Positions 1-9,181 of a stretch of 64,000 bases of DNA are shown piece by piece. Source of the stretch: Gramella sp. AN32 (GTDB lineage: Bacteria; Bacteroidota; Bacteroidia; Flavobacteriales; Flavobacteriaceae); contig NZ_QEYO01000003.1 in assembly GCF_023718305.1 (NCBI RefSeq), forward strand, positions 248,001 to 312,000. The letters run 5' to 3'. The position numbers and the translations under genes were made by a program. Below the pieces are notes generated by a model. It saw only the letters and a program-made list of their open reading frames with translations. It had not been told where the DNA came from and ran no database searches. Every line of letters begins with the position of its first letter. The stretch's first letter is position 1.

Positions 1-785
1 GCATAATACAGAAATGCATTAATCCCAGACATCTGATTGAAAAACGCAATCAGGAAAGCAAGTGTTAAAGGAGTTTTGTATTTCTTTAGAAAAATATTTT
101 CAGAAGAGTTTCCTTTTTTAGAAGTATTGATCTTTATCATTAGATTCTCGGCATTTTCCATTGGAAAAATTACCTTAAGCACTTCTTTAGCCTCTTTAAA
201 CCTTGATCTGGAAATTAGCCATCTTGGACTTTTTGGAATCGTAAAAGCAAAAGCTGTGTACAAAATAGCCGGAAAAGCCTCAACTCCGAGCATCCATCTC
301 CAGGCATCATCGTTAATCCCACTAATTAAATAATTAGAAAAGAATGCCATCAGGATACCAAATACGATATTAAACTGATACAATCCGACTAATTTACCGC
401 GATCTTTTGCGGGTGCTATTTCTGAAATATAAGCTGGGGCAGCAATTGTTGAGGCGCCTACTCCTAGTCCTCCTAAGAATCTGAAAATTGCAAAAGTAAT
501 AGGATCATTTGATAGCGCAGATCCTATTGCTGATATAGCATAGAGAAAACCAATCGCTATAAGGGTTTTCTTTCTTCCGAATATTTTGGTAGGAATTCCT
601 CCTAATAAAGCTCCTACTACAGTTCCCCAAAGTGCCATACCCATTACCACCGCACCATGAAAAACATCTGAAGAATTCCATAACACTTGTAAGGTTTGAT
701 CTGCACCGGAAATAACAACAGTGTCAAATCCGAATAGAAATCCTGCGAGTGCTGCTGTAATCGACCAGATCCATATTTTTTTCAT
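1..785 (-). CDS. Sugar-porter MFS transporter (partial, C-terminus outside window)
   Basis: Inner-membrane sugar:H+ symporter of the MFS sugar-porter type, probably importing fructose or short fructo-oligosaccharides from the periplasm. Translation starts at ATG 785 with MKKIWIW and stays open to position 1, about 261 residues, so roughly half of the family's usual 450. The family motifs are visible: GFLFGFDTVVISGA in helix 1, a GRKKT loop after helix 2, and a PKSPRWL motif after helix 6. It is a close paralogue of the complete transporter at 23093-24451. It lies 285 bp downstream of a hybrid sensor gene, and the gap carries an upstream element shared with that paralogue. The substrate is inferred from the fructan context. 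Confidence 0.88.
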   Translation of the reverse strand, partial: MKKIWIWSITAALAGFLFGFDTVVISGADQTLQVLWNSSDVFHGAVVMGMALWGTVVGALLGGIPTKIFGRKKTLIAIGFLYAISAIGSALSNDPITFAIFRFLGGLGVGASTIAAPAYISEIAPAKDRGKLVGLYQFNIVFGILMAFFSNYLISGINDDAWRWMLGVEAFPAILYTAFAFTIPKSPRWLISRSRFKEAKEVLKVIFPMENAENLMIKINTSKKGNSSENIFLKKYKTPLTLAFLIAFFNQMSGINAFLYY

Positions 786-809
786 ATATGCAAAATTTAA
801 CTTCTGAAA

Positions 810-880
810 CTAAAGTATTTAAAAATTAAGATTGGATATATTCAAGATGTTTCAAATGATAGACAATATGTTAAGGAATA
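810..880 (-). promoter_or_regulatory. Predicted promoter and sensor-regulator box of the left MFS gene
   Basis: A minus-strand element at about 846-880 contains TTGAAACAT (855-847) preceded by AACATATTG. A Bacteroidota-like -7 box, TACTTTAG, lies at 817-810. Both elements recur upstream of the paralogous MFS at 24451 at the same distances from the start codon: 62 bp to the box edge and 32 bp to the -7 edge. The element is probably the site of the AraC-type output domain of the hybrid sensors. The conservation is visible in the sequence; the binding is inference. Confidence 0.55.
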
Positions 881-1070
881 TAAAAATTTCTTAAGAAGCC
901 CAATAAGCAAAGGACATCCTAGAGATTTCTTAAAAAACGAAAACGATATAGTTGTAGAATTGTTACCTAACTTTTTCATTATGATAACTAGCCAGAACCG
1001 GCATATCCTCCTTATGAAGGATTTAAATCAAATCCTATAAATATTATTAAGTATATATCACTAGTAATCT

Positions 1071-3797
1071 CTAAGTCGAAGATTTCCTGTAGCTGGCAGG
1101 AGTGGTTTCGTATTTATTTTTGAAAGCTCTGGAGAAGTAACTTGGAGAATTAAAGCCAGTTTTATAAGCTATTTCAGCAACTGTTAAAGATGAGTTTTTT
1201 AGAAAGTTTTTTGCATTTTCAAGCTTAAAATTGGTTATATAATCGCTAATACTAATCCCTAGGATAGACTTAACCTTTCTGTATAATTGTACCCTTGAAA
1301 TATTTAAATCTTCCGCAAGATTTTCTACAGTGAATTCAGGATTCTCAATATTGATCTTAATATTCTCATTTAGTTTTGAAAGGAACTGTTGTTCAGGATT
1401 TCCAAAACTATTTTTCTGATCTATTTTGTAAATATTATTGATATAGTAATAACGTAGCTTTTCCCGGTTAAAAAGAAGCGATCTTAAAGATTGGGTAAGA
1501 ATAGCATAACTAAACGGTTTTGTCAAGTATAGATCAGTACCGGAACTAAGGCCCTTTAAATATGATTCCTTATCCCCCAGTGCAGTAAGTATCACCGTCG
1601 GGATATGAGAAGTTCTTAAATCATTTTTTAGTATGCTGCAAATATCAAATCCGCTTTTTTCAGGTAAGTTCACATCACAAATGATGATATCTGGCATATT
1701 CCCGAACGCCATTTCAATCGCATCTGTCCCATCAGATAAGTAGATATCATATTCCTGTCCCAACTTGTTTTTTAGAAATCGAGATAGATCTTTATTATCT
1801 TCAATGATTAAAATGGAATAACGATCCTCATCAGAATGGCTGTCATCATGTAAATATGCGTTATCTTCCAAGTTTTCAGAAGAAAAGTCAACCAGACTGC
1901 TTTCCACTAAGGCATGCTCTTCAATAATCTGATCTTCATTAAAATGGGTCTTTCCTTTTAATAAAGTAATGATAAACTCGGTTCCATGTTTAGACCTGAC
2001 TTCAATTTTCCCCAGATGTAAATCGATAAACTGTTTAGTAAGGTTTAACCCAATCCCCGAGCTATTTTTTCGATTAGTAGATCCTCGGAAAAAAGCGTCA
2101 AAAACATTTTTTATCTCCTCTTTAGGTATTCCAATTCCTGAGTCCTTAAAGTGAATTTTTACCTCATTGGTATTTTCAACATCAACTATATTAATGGTTA
2201 TATTCCCATTCTCTGGGGTGAATTTAAAAGCATTCGACATCAAATTGAAATAGACCTTATCCATTAAGTTTCGATCAATGAAAAGTTCGAGTTTTTCATT
2301 ATTTGAAGTCAGTTCAAGATGGATGCTACTTTTCTTAGCCTCTCTTTGAAAATCATTCAGAATATGCTTAGAGAAGGTATAAATGTTAGTTTTAGAAACC
2401 CTTAGATTAAAATTACGATCCTCAACCTTCCTAAAATCAAGAAGATTATTGATTAATCGAAGTAACCTGTTTGAATTATTATAAATTAGTTCCACTTCGC
2501 CCATTAGCTTAGAACTTTTTATCATACTATGCCCGGCGAGTGATTCTATTGAGCTTTGTATAAGCGTAATTGGCGTTTTAAATTCATGTGAGATTCCTGT
2601 AAAGAAATTCATTTTAGCTTCATTACTTTGACTAACTTCTTGGGCAATTTTTTCAATCTCGTTTCGCTGATCGGTTATTTTTTTGTTAGTTGATTGGAGT
2701 TGTTTATTTTTTCTTCTAATCGCAAAAATGCTGTAAATACTGTAAATAGCTAAACTTAGTATCACAGCCAGTAAAACCATTGTGGATTTTAGCAGGTTAT
2801 TTTGAGCATAATACAGATCCTGTGTTTGGTTGATTGCGATAATTTGATCTTCAATTTCCCCCTGTTGTTGAAAAATTTTATCCAACTGATTTTTCATCAG
2901 TTCGGCATTGAAACGGTCAATAACAATCGTTGTTAGGACATTGTTGCGGGAGTAGTTGTTCTTGTTTAGTATATCTGTGGCCAACTCAATAGCTTCAGCT
3001 CCTCCGGTGGGATAAAATATTGTTGCGGTGGCCATTCCTTTTTGTACCATCTCAATTCCCCCATCTGGTATACTCAATCCATCTACCCCGATAATTTTTA
3101 TTTTATCCTCCAATCCTTTAATTTGGGTTAACTTCCATGCCTGCCTGGCCAACTCATCATTAAATGCGTAGATAAAATCTATTTCGTTACCTATAGAATC
3201 TAACATTTGTACAAATTCAGTTTTCGGGAGACCTTTGAAACTTTTAACCACCAGAATATTCTCTTCATTATCCACTATCTGGTGAAAACCAAGACTGCGT
3301 TCTTTGGTGGGGGTTGAATTATCTACCCCCTTTAATTCTACTACATTAATTTGACCCTGACTGGTAGAGGCAATATAATTTGCAGCATTTCTTCCCACAT
3401 TAATATTATCTGCACCTATAAATGCATCATAACTCTCGGAATTCACTTTTCTGTCAATCAGAATCACCGGGATTCCTGCTGTATGGGCTTCTTCAACAAC
3501 AGGGGCAATTGTATCGGGATCCAAGGGAGAAATAATGATCAGGTCTTTCCCATCGGCTATCATTTCTCGAATGTCCCTGATTTGTCTTCGGCTGTTTCCT
3601 TCAGCCTCTTTTATTTCCAGGTTTAAATCAGGATTTAAGGAAGCCTTTATTTTCATGCTCTGATTCATAGAATTTCTCCACGGGTGGTTACTCAAACATT
3701 GGGAGAATCCAACCTGATAATCAGCATCAGAACTGTTAGAGTTGCAAGAAACTATAAAGGCAGTAAAAAGAATAAACCAAAAGTTAGAAACTTTCAT
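1071..3797 (-). CDS. Hybrid two-component sensor/regulator with periplasmic sugar-binding domain (left copy)
   Basis: One-protein signalling system of 908 residues. The order is: signal peptide with lipobox-like IVSC; periplasmic-binding-protein domain of the ribose/fructose type (about 25-330); one transmembrane helix (about 338-362); histidine kinase with phospho-acceptor His near 403 in SHEFKTP; HATPase with N-box NAFKFTP and GIG loops; receiver with Asp near 707 in IIICDVNLP and a TKPF lysine; and a C-terminal AraC HTH pair (about 800-908). The architecture matches the fructose-sensing BT1754 type of Bacteroides. The protein at 24719-27463 is a paralogue with the same layout. It probably activates the MFS gene downstream and neighbouring fructan genes. 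The start is the ATG at 3797, which gives the signal peptide directly. Confidence 0.93.
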   Translation of the reverse strand: MKVSNFWFILFTAFIVSCNSNSSDADYQVGFSQCLSNHPWRNSMNQSMKIKASLNPDLNLEIKEAEGNSRRQIRDIREMIADGKDLIIISPLDPDTIAPVVEEAHTAGIPVILIDRKVNSESYDAFIGADNINVGRNAANYIASTSQGQINVVELKGVDNSTPTKERSLGFHQIVDNEENILVVKSFKGLPKTEFVQMLDSIGNEIDFIYAFNDELARQAWKLTQIKGLEDKIKIIGVDGLSIPDGGIEMVQKGMATATIFYPTGGAEAIELATDILNKNNYSRNNVLTTIVIDRFNAELMKNQLDKIFQQQGEIEDQIIAINQTQDLYYAQNNLLKSTMVLLAVILSLAIYSIYSIFAIRRKNKQLQSTNKKITDQRNEIEKIAQEVSQSNEAKMNFFTGISHEFKTPITLIQSSIESLAGHSMIKSSKLMGEVELIYNNSNRLLRLINNLLDFRKVEDRNFNLRVSKTNIYTFSKHILNDFQREAKKSSIHLELTSNNEKLELFIDRNLMDKVYFNLMSNAFKFTPENGNITINIVDVENTNEVKIHFKDSGIGIPKEEIKNVFDAFFRGSTNRKNSSGIGLNLTKQFIDLHLGKIEVRSKHGTEFIITLLKGKTHFNEDQIIEEHALVESSLVDFSSENLEDNAYLHDDSHSDEDRYSILIIEDNKDLSRFLKNKLGQEYDIYLSDGTDAIEMAFGNMPDIIICDVNLPEKSGFDICSILKNDLRTSHIPTVILTALGDKESYLKGLSSGTDLYLTKPFSYAILTQSLRSLLFNREKLRYYYINNIYKIDQKNSFGNPEQQFLSKLNENIKINIENPEFTVENLAEDLNISRVQLYRKVKSILGISISDYITNFKLENAKNFLKNSSLTVAEIAYKTGFNSPSYFSRAFKNKYETTPASYRKSST

Positions 3798-3928
3798 ATG
3801 AGAATAAATAAATTGAAATCTTAGAGTAGAATATCTTAATCTATCGAAGAAAGCATTATAAGATTAAAATAACAAAATTATTAATCATTCAACTTTTTCT
3901 GATCTGTAAACCGAGGTAAAATGAACCA

Positions 3929-3974
3929 CTATGGACTCAAAGTCCATAGTTTCTGGCTAGTGACTTAAAGTCAC
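3929..3974. repeat. Two perfect hairpins at one end of the IS200/IS605-type element
   Basis: The first hairpin pairs CTATGGACT (3929-3937) with AGTCCATAG (3941-3949). The second pairs GTGACTT (3960-3966) with AAGTCAC (3968-3974). Short subterminal palindromes of this kind are what single-strand Y1 transposases recognise. They sit just beyond the stop of the transposase reading frame. Confidence 0.6.
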
Positions 3975-3982
3975 CGCTATGG

Positions 3983-4427
3983 TCAATCTTCAAGAATGAA
4001 ATTTGTGTTTTCCCCATCGTCTGGTCTTCGATGATGCTCTAGATATTCATTGACCATCTCATCAGTTATATTTCCTGTGCTCCAACAGCCATAACCTATA
4101 GCCCAGAAATGTCTGTCTTCCCCAGTAACGTTGCTTCAAGACTGGAAACTCTTGCTGAAGTTTCCGTGAACTTCTTCCCTTTAACTTCTTCACTAGAGTA
4201 CTCATACTTAAGGAAGGACGATATTCCACATGCATATGGACGTGATCCTTTGAAACCACACCTTTCAGAATCACAACATCCTCAGCTTCACAAATCTGGA
4301 TCAAAAGGGTACGGCATCGAACCTTAATGTCCCCTATTAAAACGGGATAGCGATACTTGGTACTCCATACAATATGTGCACTCAAACGTGTTACCGTATG
4401 TCCATTACTTCGTTGATGGTCCGGCAT
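3983..4427 (-). pseudogene. tnpA: IS200/IS605-type Y1 transposase TnpA, frameshifted before the catalytic tyrosine
   Basis: The first part reads MPDHQRSNGHTVTRLSAHIV and continues with the family's HVHMHVEY metal-binding HUH motif. After YWGR the frame is lost and an early stop falls at 4062. In the next frame the conserved end resumes (FWAIGYGCWSTGN, then NEYLEHHRR with the probable catalytic Tyr) and stops at 3983. The break sits at 4111-4118, where a 4-base unit is duplicated (AGACAGAC on the coding strand). Removing one copy restores GRHFWAIGYG. Full length would be about 147 residues, normal for TnpA. No TnpB is present. The truncated product should be inactive. Confidence 0.85.
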
Positions 4428-4464
4428 AACATCAAAGATACACGTTTTTAGAAGCTAAAGCGAA

Positions 4465-4480
4465 ATGCACTAAAGTGCAT
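4465..4480. repeat. Hairpin at the other end of the IS200/IS605-type element
   Basis: ATGCACT (4465-4471) and AGTGCAT (4474-4480) form a perfect 7-bp stem. It lies 38 bp upstream of the transposase start, where the second subterminal hairpin of such an element is expected. With the hairpins at 3929-3974 it bounds an element of about 0.55 kb. Confidence 0.5.
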
Positions 4481-4553
4481 AGTTTTAACTATTTTTGAGA
4501 CCAATAAATGAATATTTCTAGTTAGTGAGGGGTAAAAGGAATTAATTATTCTT

Positions 4554-4815
4554 TTAAAAATCCACCACACTACTCAGTGCTTTATCTGTTTCTTTATTCG
4601 TAAAGTTTGATCGATACATCATAGTAGTGGTTACGGAAGATTGTCTATATAATTGTTGAAGCATCTGAATCGGAATTTTATCCCAAGCTATATTTTTAAA
4701 ATTGTGTCGAGCAATATGCCTGGTTAACTTTTTGGTTACCCCAGCCTTTTTAGCTACTTGAGTTAAATGAGAATTCAATTTCCTATTAGATTTCAGACCT
4801 ATCGAAAAATTCCTT
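4554..4815 (-). pseudogene. Tyrosine recombinase, C-terminal fragment
   Basis: The last ~75 codons match the C-terminus of the intact recombinase at 27744-29027: KLTRHIARHNF against KLSMHIARHSF, and SSVTTTMMY with the catalytic Tyr, ending DKALSSVVDF against DKALNRVLDF. Similarity starts near NSHLTQVAKKAG and nothing upstream is recognisable. One conserved His is Gln here (LYRQSS against LYRHSS). The rest of this open frame, up to 5162, overlaps the ATPase gene antisense and is not coding. This is a decayed integrase remnant, not a working enzyme. Confidence 0.8.
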
Positions 4816-4839
4816 GTTAGTAGGCACTCTCCACAAATA

Positions 4840-4925
4840 ACCCTAATTCCATTACAAAATAAATTTAAAAATACCCTAACTTCATTACAAAAAATACATA
4901 TATTTACCCATATTATGTAACAAAA
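4840..4925. repeat. Three 20-bp direct repeats with a 33-bp period before the DUF4143 gene
   Basis: Repeat 1 (4840-4859) is ACCCTAATTCCATTACAAAA. Repeat 2 (4873-4892) matches it at 18 of 20 bases. Repeat 3 (4906-4925) is a weaker copy beginning ACCC and ending AACAAAA. The starts are exactly 33 bp apart and the last repeat ends 4 bp before the ATG at 4930. They could be an operator array for the ATPase gene or a remnant of a mobile-element end. Confidence 0.55.
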
Positions 4926-4929
4926 AAAT

Positions 4930-6297
4930 ATGAATTTCGAAAGACATATCGGTAGCCATTTAGTTAAATGGAAAGAAGATACAAATAGGAAGCCTTTGGT
5001 AATAAGAGGAGCAAGGCAAGTTGGCAAAACAACTTTAGTGATTGATTTTGCAAAAAAATATAAGAACTCCATATTTTTAAATTTGGAAAAAGCTGCGGAC
5101 AGGAAGGTATTTGAAGAATACGATGACGTAGAAACTATAGTGGAGGCTTTATTTCTTACCAATAATATACCTACAGGGGATATAAATGCTACCCTGTTAT
5201 TTATAGATGAAATTCAAGAGTTGCCCAAAGCTATCCAGTTATTGCGTTATTTTTACGAGGATAAACCCCAATTGCACGTTATTGCAGCAGGTTCCTTATT
5301 GGAATTTGCTATAAAAGATGTAAAAAGTTTTCCTGTTGGTCGTATTGAATATTTATATCTATATCCTCTAAATTTTGCTGAATATTTAAAAGCCTTAGAA
5401 CACGAAACCGCATTTGACCAATTAAATAGTATCCCCATAAAACCTTTTGCCCATACTACACTAATGGATCTGTTTCATAGATACGCCATTATTGGTGGGA
5501 TGCCCGAAATCGTTAAGGCCGATTTAAAAACTAAAAGTTTGGCCGACCTGCCAAAGGTCTATGAAAGTATTTGGGGTACTTATAGAAATGATGTGGAAAA
5601 ATACACCTCTAATGCCACAGAAAGGCGTGTAATAAAACACATCATGGCAGTGGCCCATTTATATGTAGATGAGCGTATCAAATTCCAGAATTTTGGAAAT
5701 TCCAATTATAGATCCAGAGAAGTTGGAGAGGCTATGCGTAATTTAGATGATGCCAAAATCATTCAACTTATTTATCCTACCACAGATACGGAGAATCCCG
5801 TAAAATCAAATTTAAAAAAGTCTCCCAGACTCCAGTTTTTAGATACCGGATTGATAAATCATGCACTTGGAATTCAGGCGCAGATGTTGGGAATGGAAGA
5901 TTTAAGCAATTCCTTTAAGGGAGCCATAATTCCACATCTAATTACTCAGGAGTTAATTTCATTGAATACGATAACAAATGCGAAACCAAATTTCTGGGTA
6001 AGGGAGAAAAATCAATCTTCTTCAGAGGTCGATTTGGTTTATTCCTATAAGGATAAAGTAATTCCTATAGAAATAAAATCCGGGGCAAAAGGCACTTTAA
6101 AATCCTTGCATCAATTTATAGAAAGAGTAAATCATCCTTACGCAATAAGAATTTATGGCGGAAAATTCAATATTGAAGAATCAAAAACCACGGATGGTAC
6201 TCCATTTTTATTGATGAATTTACCTTATTACGTGGGCTCACAGCTTCCAAAATATATAGATTATTTTGTGGAAAATTATAGTTTAAAAAATAATTAG
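4930..6297 (+). CDS. AAA_14/DUF4143 family ATPase
   Basis: A cytoplasmic P-loop ATPase of 455 residues, normal length for the AAA_14 + DUF4143 family. Walker A is GARQVGKTTL (about 27-36) and Walker B is LLFIDEIQ (about 94-101). A sensor-like AAGSLLEFAIK follows near 122. The C-terminal DUF4143 region ends with a nuclease-like stretch, SEVDLVYSYKDKVIPIEIKS, typical of the family's PD-(D/E)XK-like end. The biological role of the family is unsettled; members are often found in mobile or strain-variable DNA. It lies between two integrase fragments and is the only plus-strand gene in the first 49 kb. It overlaps the convergent integrase fragment by 4 bp. Confidence 0.9.
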   Translation: MNFERHIGSHLVKWKEDTNRKPLVIRGARQVGKTTLVIDFAKKYKNSIFLNLEKAADRKVFEEYDDVETIVEALFLTNNIPTGDINATLLFIDEIQELPKAIQLLRYFYEDKPQLHVIAAGSLLEFAIKDVKSFPVGRIEYLYLYPLNFAEYLKALEHETAFDQLNSIPIKPFAHTTLMDLFHRYAIIGGMPEIVKADLKTKSLADLPKVYESIWGTYRNDVEKYTSNATERRVIKHIMAVAHLYVDERIKFQNFGNSNYRSREVGEAMRNLDDAKIIQLIYPTTDTENPVKSNLKKSPRLQFLDTGLINHALGIQAQMLGMEDLSNSFKGAIIPHLITQELISLNTITNAKPNFWVREKNQSSSEVDLVYSYKDKVIPIEIKSGAKGTLKSLHQFIERVNHPYAIRIYGGKFNIEESKTTDGTPFLLMNLPYYVGSQLPKYIDYFVENYSLKNN

Positions 6298-6467
6298 AGC
6301 AACAATTCACTCGTATCATCCAATACCGAATTATCCAATTCTTTAAGATAGGCCTGGGTAATAGCTAAATTTTGATGCCCCATGGATTCACTAATCACAT
6401 CAGTGGCTACACCTTTTTGTTTTAAACAATTTGCATAACTGTGCCGTGCCACATAGTTGATGAGGGG
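6294..6467 (-). pseudogene. Tyrosine recombinase, C-terminal fragment fused to the GH32 remnant
   Basis: From NYVARHSYANCL onward the frame is that of a phage-type integrase. ARHSY is the HxxR-region box, SMGHQNLAITQAY carries the conserved His and the catalytic Tyr, and a variable tail ends at 6294. It is in frame with the preceding GH32 codons (VAIGIVD), so the DNA encodes a chimeric tail. It differs from the fragment at 4554, so two recombinase lineages contributed to this patch. It is non-functional as an integrase because the arm-binding and core domains are missing. Confidence 0.8.
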
Positions 6468-8124
6468 TTTATCCACAATTCCTATGGCTACCAATTGCCC
6501 GTTGGGTTTTCGAGTAACCGCGGGGGAAATTTGCCCCCATATCAAATCCACATTTTTGTGCTGTGGTGTATCTGGAACAAACTTACTTCCGTTCCAGGTT
6601 CCAATCCAATATATAGCCCTTACGGCTGTTTCACCATCCCTAGTCCTGCTGCCTCCGATAGGATTTACAACAAGCAGGTGTTTCCCATTTCCCAAAGGTT
6701 CGAAAACCGGCATTTCCCATATTTCCGAGCCAGGGTCCATTTGTGGCAAGAAGTCGGAAAAAGGCTGTTGGTGCTGCCAGGTCATCAATTGTGGATCTGT
6801 TGAAGTATAGTAAGAAAGGGATCCTATACCCCCCAATCTTAGCTCCAATAATCATGTGGTTCGTATTGCCCTCTTTCCACAGGTAAGGATCCCGGAAATC
6901 ATCTACAAACTGTTTTGGGATTATAGGGCCTAATTTTTGCCAGTTATTGAATCCATCGTCTGTACTCTTGGCCAGGGCAATACCGGGATTATAAATACCG
7001 CCGGTAGTACTCACGCAGGTATAAAAGGCATAGGATGTATTTCCCTCAACAATCGCATCACCGGACCAAATCCCCTGGGTATCGAAATTTGTAGACCCGT
7101 TGATAGTGGTCAATTCGGGGCGCAATGCATCTTTTTGGTTGATCCAGTTTGCCAGGTCCATACTCGTCATATGGCCCCAGGTAGTCCTGAATTTAAATGG
7201 TCCATTTGCAGTTCGTTGGTAATACAGGTGGTATTTATTGTCTGGCCCTACTGAAAATCCATGGGGTTCATTGGTCCAGCTTGCCGGTGGCATGGCGTGA
7301 TAACGAGGTCGTTGTACGTCCCTGGTAAAGCGACCATAGGGCACTGCTATTGCATCGTAACCTGAATTAGCCATGGTGCCAAGACCATCCTGATAGGTTT
7401 GTAACAGCTGGGTTGAACTTCTGGCTGTTGCAAATATTTTAGTTTCATCAATAGTGGCATTTATTGCATTGATTAAAAATATTCCATCCCAACGTTCATT
7501 ATCGGCATTTGTTTTTCCTATTACCAGCGGCGCATTAGCTTCTTCAATGGTTCCTGAGGTTGGAATATTTGCTGAAGCCAGCTCCACTCCATTTAAATAG
7601 ATCCTTATCTTATTACCCGGACCATCTACAACTCCCGCCACATGCGCCCATTGGTAAAGCGGAAATTTATCTGGTGAAAATACGTAGTAGGTCTGGCTAT
7701 TTATGGTAACCTGAAACCACCATGTCCCATAGGTATCTATCGAAATCCTAAATCCGTTTTCCCCAATAGTTTGGGAGATAAGGGCCGATGCTTTAAGTTG
7801 TGAGTTGTTTATTCCATTGTCAAGGTCAGATGGGTAGCATTCCATAGAAATCCAGGTTTCCACCGTCATCGCCCTATCAAAATTATAGGTAAAATCAGCA
7901 GTTGCCCATGTGGAAAATCCATCTAGCCTTAAAGCATTATCAGAAACACCTGGAACCCGTTCTGGTCTATTGAAATTATTGGATAATTGAAAATCGGGGG
8001 AACCTGCCTTATTAATGGCAAATGTACTACCATCCTGCTCATTATAATCCAGATGTAAAACAGGTGTTTGTCCATTCCCAATAAAGCTGAACAATAAAAT
8101 GGCGGCAAAGAATAATTTTCTCAT
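6468..8124 (-). pseudogene. LamG-GH32 fructan hydrolase, frameshifted and truncated
   Basis: A secreted or surface enzyme with signal peptide (MRKLFFAAILLFSFIGNGQ), LamG/concanavalin-like domain (about 25-235) and GH32 five-bladed propeller from about 278. The propeller motifs are WTNEPHG near 285, DFRDPYLW and EIWEMPVFEP. A run of six C at 6829-6834 (G on the coding strand) breaks the frame after GAKIGG. One G fewer would join it to IGSLSYYTSTDP and the rest of the propeller. The gene then stops being GH32 after VAIGIVD near 6468, so the last blade and C-terminal beta-sandwich are gone. The nucleophile position reads Glu, as in the GH32 at 9182. It is the last gene of the fructan operon, 147 bp after the kinase. 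Confidence 0.85.
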
Positions 8125-8271
8125 GGTGGTATATTTTTGATTATTTTATTTCCAACTCTGCTTTTTACGCAACTTTTACATACTTTAAAACATTAAAAAA
8201 CAATTAGTTATACAATATCTACTTATTTCAAATTTTCCATTGTAAATAAACATTAAGGTTCCATCCTAAAT

Positions 8272-9156
8272 TCAATCATGCCACATTAGGGTATTAACTT
8301 CTTCCATGGTCACTTCCGAATTTGCGCCCTTTTTTGTAGCAACAATAGATCCTATTGCGCATGCATAATCCAAAGCAATATTAGGTTCCTGTCCCTTTAT
8401 CAAATTTGATATATAGCCCGCTAAAAATGAATCCCCAGCTCCAATGCTGTCTTTAACTTTAATATAATGACCGGTATTATGATAGAAATTATCTTTATGT
8501 AAAAGAATTACCCCACAGGCTCCTCTGGTCACGCACAAATGGCCTGTATTTGTTTTCCTTGATAAAAACTTCATATTCTCAGCTATGGATAATTGCCTTT
8601 CTCCAAGCAATTCACAAATCTCATTTAATTCCTCTTCATTTACTTTTATAAGATCTGCCTCTTCCATCAGCTTCAAAAGAATTTCTACTTTATAATAAGG
8701 CTTGCGAAGATTTAGGTCAAACACCTTATATTTTGCTTTCTTAAGTAATTTAAATAAGGTGGAAGCCGATTTCTCATTTCGACAGGCTAAACTTCCATAT
8801 ATAAAAACATCTGCTGAAGAGACTGTTTTAATTGCAGAATTTTCATACTCTATATGGTCCCAGGCGGCGGGATATTGAATCTCATAACTGGCATTCCCGG
8901 AGTCATTAATTTTTACATCTACTAAACCGGTATTATAAATTGAATCCTCTTGGATCAAAGAATTTAATCCTTTTGACTCCAGGTATTCCACCAGTTTGCG
9001 GCCATGCTCATCATTCCCCACTCTACTAATAATAGTCGTCGATATGTTCAAAGAATTAAGTCTAAGGGCCACGTTAAGCGGCGCACCCCCAATTTCTTTT
9101 CCTGATGGAAGCAAATCCCATAAAACTTCTCCAAAACAAACTACTTTTTTAGACAT
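8272..9156 (-). CDS. Fructokinase, PfkB family
   Basis: A cytoplasmic sugar kinase of about 294 residues. The PfkB signatures are GEVLWDLLPSG and GGAPLNVALRLN near the N-terminus and the ATP/anion-hole motif GAGDSFLAGYIS near the C-terminus. It would phosphorylate the fructose released from fructan and brought in by the MFS porter. The start chosen is the ATG at 9156 (MSKKVVCFGEVLWDLL), the natural start for the family. The longer frame to 9246 would overlap the GH32 gene by 65 bp. It follows that GH32 gene by 25 bp, so it is co-transcribed. Confidence 0.9.
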   Translation of the reverse strand: MSKKVVCFGEVLWDLLPSGKEIGGAPLNVALRLNSLNISTTIISRVGNDEHGRKLVEYLESKGLNSLIQEDSIYNTGLVDVKINDSGNASYEIQYPAAWDHIEYENSAIKTVSSADVFIYGSLACRNEKSASTLFKLLKKAKYKVFDLNLRKPYYKVEILLKLMEEADLIKVNEEELNEICELLGERQLSIAENMKFLSRKTNTGHLCVTRGACGVILLHKDNFYHNTGHYIKVKDSIGAGDSFLAGYISNLIKGQEPNIALDYACAIGSIVATKKGANSEVTMEEVNTLMWHD

Positions 9157-9181
9157 AAAATATAAATTATCTTTTTTCAAT

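Noticed and set aside
4815..5162. Upstream part of the minus-strand open frame that contains the integrase fragment
   Set aside because: It is antisense to the DUF4143 gene and shows no integrase similarity; only the part up to about 4815 is homologous.
6441..6810. Two plus-strand open frames opposite the GH32 pseudogene
   Set aside because: They are antisense shadows of a clear GH32 sequence.
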